DNA of 26,352 nucleotides from JALHTG01 sp964653695 (GTDB lineage Archaea; Thermoproteota; Bathyarchaeia; 40CM-2-53-6; JALHTG01). The position numbers and the translations under genes were made by a program. The notes under the pieces were generated by a model, which was not told the DNA's origin, searched no databases, and worked only from the letters and a program-made list of their open reading frames with translations. Every line of letters starts with the position of its first letter. The stretch's first letter is position 1. Positions 23,489 through 26,352 of this stretch are shown here, in pieces. The DNA lies in assembly GCA_964653695.1 (NCBI GenBank), contig CAZZFQ010000012.1, positions 1 to 26,352 of the forward strand, read 5' to 3'.

Positions 23489-24262
23489 TTGGCTTCCGAA
23501 GAGACAAAAGCTCGTAAAGGCAGGTACTTGAAAATGGTTGTGGGGATCGTCCTACTCGCTGTAGTCGCAGGAGGCGGCTATTTTGTCTATCAGACTATGC
23601 AGAGTCCACGTATTTCAGTCAAATGGCTGGGCCATTCGTGTTTCATGATCAAGGCTGGTGACAAGATCATCTACACAGATCCCGCTATTCAGTCCCCTCC
23701 CAGAATGGAAGACTTCAAGGACAAGGCAGACATAATACTAGTGTCCCACTCCCACTCTGATCACCTCAATGCGACAGCAATAAGCAAGGTTCGGAAAGAC
23801 GACACGGTGATTATTGCTCCAGCCGACTGCGTTGCAAAGATAGGTGGAACGGTGAAGTCTCTAAAGCCCGGAGAGAAAGCTTCAGTCGGAAGCATCACGG
23901 TGGAGGCCGTGGAAGCATACAACATCAAGAGCGAGCGAACGCGCTTTCACCCGAAGGGTTTCGGTGTCGCATACGTTTTGACAATAGGAGACAAGACCAT
24001 CTATCATGCTGGAGACTCGGATTTCATTCCGGAGATGAAGGATGTGAAGAACATCTACGTTGCGATGGTTCCTACGGGTGGGACGTACACCATGGACAAT
24101 TCTGAAGCAGCAGAGGCAACGTTGGCAATCAACCCCAAGATTGTCATGTCGATGCATCGCTGGAACACAGACCCAAACGAGTTCAAAAAAGCGGTAGAAG
24201 CGAAATCCTCTCAAATCAAGGTCATTCTGCTTCAACCCGGAGACGTATATGAATTAGGATGA
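23489..24262 (+). CDS. membrane-anchored UPF0173-type metallo-beta-lactamase-fold hydrolase
   Basis: 257 residues. An N-terminal membrane span (about 15-36, after a short Lys/Arg-rich start) anchors a metallo-beta-lactamase domain. Metal motifs: LVSHSHSDHL (HxHxDH), YHAGDSDF (His and bridging Asp), and SMHRWNT near the end. Also typical is KWLGHSCFMIKAGDKIIYTDP, the opening strand pair of UPF0173/UlaG-like hydrolases. Those act on phosphodiesters, lactones or unknown substrates and usually lack a membrane anchor. TTG at 23489 is chosen because AAGGAGG sits 8 bases upstream; the frame also allows a TTG at 23450 with no ribosome site. The catalytic domain may face outwards. It stops with TGA, followed by a pyrimidine-rich stretch. 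Confidence 0.87.
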   Translation: MASEETKARKGRYLKMVVGIVLLAVVAGGGYFVYQTMQSPRISVKWLGHSCFMIKAGDKIIYTDPAIQSPPRMEDFKDKADIILVSHSHSDHLNATAISKVRKDDTVIIAPADCVAKIGGTVKSLKPGEKASVGSITVEAVEAYNIKSERTRFHPKGFGVAYVLTIGDKTIYHAGDSDFIPEMKDVKNIYVAMVPTGGTYTMDNSEAAEATLAINPKIVMSMHRWNTDPNEFKKAVEAKSSQIKVILLQPGDVYELG

Positions 24263-24319
24263 CCTTCTCCATCTTTTCTGTTGCTTGAACTGCTACAATG
24301 ATTTATTGAGACAACTTAT

Positions 24320-24333
24320 GCCACTTTTTCATG
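24320..24333. repeat. partial third copy of the MttB-flanking motif
   Basis: GCCACTTTTTCATG here matches the core of the copy at 7602-7621 at 13 of 14 positions. It lies about 110 bases upstream of the ROK kinase start. A match of this length in a window of this size can arise by chance. Confidence 0.2.
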
Positions 24334-24442
24334 CAAGCTTCTTCAATGTGTTCTTCCAGTCTGCATGCAATGTCTGAGCGATAGTCCGAAAGTGACGCCT
24401 AAGGAACATTTTCAAGCTGAAAACCTAGTATCAACTATTGAA

Positions 24443-25396
24443 ATGAACTACATAGTTGCCGTAGATATTGGCGGAACCAACGTTAGAGCCGCATTGGGCG
24501 GCCCCGGAAACAAGATCGTCTCCCGCTTAGTCGAGAGATCGGAGAGACTCTCTGGTCGGGCAGGGATAAGCCAGCAGATAATACGGATGATTCGTTCGCT
24601 AGATCCCACAGGCAGAATCAGTTGCATCGGAATAGGGGCCGCCGGTCCTCTGGATCTGAAGGACGGTTCGATCGTCAATTCTCCCAATCTAGGCTTCGAT
24701 CATATCCCGTTGGCAAAGCCCTTGGAAGAAGAGTTTGGGGTTCCAATCTACTTGGCTAACGACTGTGTTGCCGCCGTCGTCGCTGAGAAAGAGTTGGGTC
24801 AAGGCAAGGGATGTGCGAACCTTGTGTATGTTACGATAAGCTCAGGCATAGGGGCTGGAGTATTCGTTGATGACCATCTTCTCCTTGGCAAGGACGGAAA
24901 TGCTCACGAGGTCGGCCACATAACCATAGATCATTCAGGGAGACTTGTCTGTGGTTGCGGGAAGAGAGGTCACTGGGAAGCCTACTGCGGAGGAGCAAAC
25001 ATCCCAAACTTCGTCAAGTTCAAGCTAGGTTCGAAAGCACGTACTGAGATCGAACGTAGTCTTCTCTATCGGGTTTGTGTAGGTGACTTCGATATGCTCT
25101 CTTCAGAGGATCTATTCGAATCAGCTCGAAAGGGGGACACGCTTGCATTGCAGATTGTGAAGGAAATCGGGAGACTGAACGCCATAGGGTTCGCCAACGT
25201 AGCAAATACCTACGACCCTGAACTGATCAGTGTTGGCGGTACCGTAGCCCTTGCAAACCCAGACCTAGTTCTCGAACCTGTGAGACAGCTAATAGGTGAA
25301 TACAGTGTAAACAGGATTCCAGAGATCAGACTGACTGAGCTGGGAGAAGACATCGTGCTCTACGGTGCCTTAGCGCTATCAAGGCAACAGCGGTAG
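24443..25396 (+). CDS. ROK-family sugar kinase (glucokinase-like)
   Basis: 317 residues, the usual ROK length. Motifs: VAVDIGGTNVRAAL at 5-18 (phosphate loop), IGIGAAGPLD at 62-71, LANDCVAAVVAE at 104-115 with catalytic Asp107, SSGIGAGV at 133-140 (second phosphate motif), HEVGHITID at 155-163 and CGCGKRGHWEA at 170-180. In most ROK proteins the last motif reads CxCGxxGC; here the third Cys is His177, which could still bind zinc together with His159, Cys170 and Cys172. The likely reaction is ATP-dependent phosphorylation of glucose or an N-acetylhexosamine. The ATG at 24443 starts directly before the first strand, although the frame is open to 24365. No ribosome site is evident. It stops with TAG. 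Confidence 0.9.
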   Translation: MNYIVAVDIGGTNVRAALGGPGNKIVSRLVERSERLSGRAGISQQIIRMIRSLDPTGRISCIGIGAAGPLDLKDGSIVNSPNLGFDHIPLAKPLEEEFGVPIYLANDCVAAVVAEKELGQGKGCANLVYVTISSGIGAGVFVDDHLLLGKDGNAHEVGHITIDHSGRLVCGCGKRGHWEAYCGGANIPNFVKFKLGSKARTEIERSLLYRVCVGDFDMLSSEDLFESARKGDTLALQIVKEIGRLNAIGFANVANTYDPELISVGGTVALANPDLVLEPVRQLIGEYSVNRIPEIRLTELGEDIVLYGALALSRQQR

Positions 25397-26273
25397 GACA
25401 TACACGAACGCAAGAAAAAGCGCGAGTGTATGCAAGAACTGATTCTAGAAGCTGAAGATTGACCGACAACACCATGCTACGACACACACAAAAAAAGCTG
25501 AAACGAGTACTTGCTGCTTCTTGCCAATGCTATCTACTTGGTTGATGACACGATCCCAACAAACCTACCAAACCAAGACTGAGGTGCGCGTTCAGGATGG
25601 CAAGAGTTGGTAGCGCTCACATGTTGTGATTGCTTGACGTGAGCCAACGCCTTATCTACCCGGCTCCTAGCGCCTGATGCGAGGTGATTGGGATGAGTGC
25701 AGAAATCAAGATCAACGGCCACATGACTTTCGTGTTCTCCGAGACGTCTAACCCGGGTCCAGTGGCCTTCCTAGATCGACGTGAGTAGTTCAAAGAACGA
25801 CCCGTGTAGTCATCGTGAGGCGGACGCGAACAAGTTCAAAGATCTGAAGAATGTCTCGGGAACCGTTTGGATCGAAGCCAAGTCTGTAATGTTTTCACAA
25901 CCGACCCGAGTCTTCCGACGACGCGTCGAAGCCAGCCTCTCCCAATCTCTTCCATTCTTTCCTCTCCAACTTCGACAATCTTCCTAAATGTTCCTTAGTC
26001 TCTCCGACTCATTGTCTGAAATCAGCACAGACACATAAGACCCTCGAACATGTGAGAGGAGAGCTTAGATTCTCGAGACGTAGCTTCCTGTGATGAGTCC
26101 GTGCGTGTGCTATGGATTGTGCGGCTGGTTAGACTTAACCATCTACATGTTCTATTCGGTACTTTGGAGAGGAGGGAAGCTGCTCCAAAGATCATCTTCA
26201 CGGACAGCTTAGTGCTTAGCTTGATATGTAAGGCGCAATTACTCGTTGTTTAGGTGTTGAGGTGGCAGATCGC
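25397..26273. other. long stretch without a recognisable gene
   Basis: These 877 bases between the ROK kinase and the gene at the right edge contain only short frames of about 60-70 codons, with no family likeness and no good ribosome sites. No tRNA, snoRNA-like C/D box pair or repeat array was found. A weak TATA-like GATATGTA near 26224 may belong to the next gene. It could hold decayed sequence or an unrecognised RNA. Confidence 0.45.
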
Positions 26274-26352
26274 ATGCCCATTGTTGATGCTGGTAGCTCT
26301 GAGGTTGAAGGTCTGCTGAATGTCGCTAGGCTGATGATGGTGTCCGCTAGAA
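26274..26352 (+). CDS. DUF2148-type ferredoxin-domain protein, 3' end cut by window edge
   Basis: Only 26 codons are present. The protein starts MPIVDAGSSEVEGL and runs to LNVARLMMVSAR, which matches the conserved opening of DUF2148 proteins (a helix ending in a LM..AARTAPK stretch). The remaining Fe-S/Cys part would lie beyond the window. The ATG at 26274 has GAGGTGG with about 8 bases spacing, a strong ribosome site; GTG at 26262 is a weaker alternative. The family is uncharacterised and common in anaerobic archaea. The call rests on a short stretch. Confidence 0.5.
   Translation, partial: MPIVDAGSSEVEGLLNVARLMMVSAR

Noticed and set aside
25534..25987. Two short open frames (minus 25534-25722, plus 25781-25987)
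   Set aside because: Neither has a ribosome site, a recognisable motif or a composition typical of the neighbouring genes.
26088..26130. GTGATGA resembling a C box of a C/D guide RNA
   Set aside because: No D or D' box (CTGA) and no C' box occur at the required spacing.

Overview
The window looks archaeal, most likely a Thermoproteota-type lineage such as Bathyarchaeia. That placement is an inference. It rests on a LysW carrier-protein pathway for lysine/arginine synthesis, an archaeal winged-helix regulator, a short catalytic-domain-only MetE homologue, TATA-like boxes at archaeal distances from starts, one apparently leaderless gene, and many TTG starts with Shine-Dalgarno sequences. No rRNA, complete tRNA, CRISPR array or insertion sequence was seen.

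Region 1 (1-2021): the 3' part of a YhaN/SbcC-like coiled-coil ATPase with a membrane hairpin, then a small zinc-ribbon membrane protein. Region 2 (2170-9600): a corrinoid methyl-transfer module. It holds a short MetE-like methyltransferase, a B12-binding corrinoid protein, a RACo-type reductive activator, a non-pyrrolysine MttB-family methyltransferase and an OPT-family transporter. The simplest reading is that a methylated amine is demethylated by the MttB homologue onto the corrinoid protein, RACo repairs oxidised cobalt, and the MetE-like protein passes the methyl group to a thiol, perhaps homocysteine. Region 3 (9703-14723): a long bactofilin-like protein made of 17-residue repeats with a winged-helix gene upstream, then a winged-helix/Fe-S fusion protein, a sulfite-oxidase-fold molybdoenzyme and an M20 amidohydrolase.

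Region 4 (14912-22817): the LysW pathway. A divergent Lrp/AsnC regulator precedes a tight lysW-lysX-lysZ-lysJ-lysK operon. lysY lies further downstream on the other strand, beyond a small membrane protein gene. The LysX-like ligase is unusually long, with about 75 extra residues inside its ATP-grasp core. Region 5 (22958-26352): a TIGR04076-family protein, a membrane-anchored metallo-beta-lactamase-fold hydrolase, a ROK sugar kinase, about 880 bases without a convincing gene, and the first codons of a probable DUF2148 protein at the edge.

Ten of the 23 genes whose stop lies in the window end in TAG, so TAG is an ordinary stop here. The MttB homologue has no in-frame TAG. Both facts argue against pyrrolysine use.
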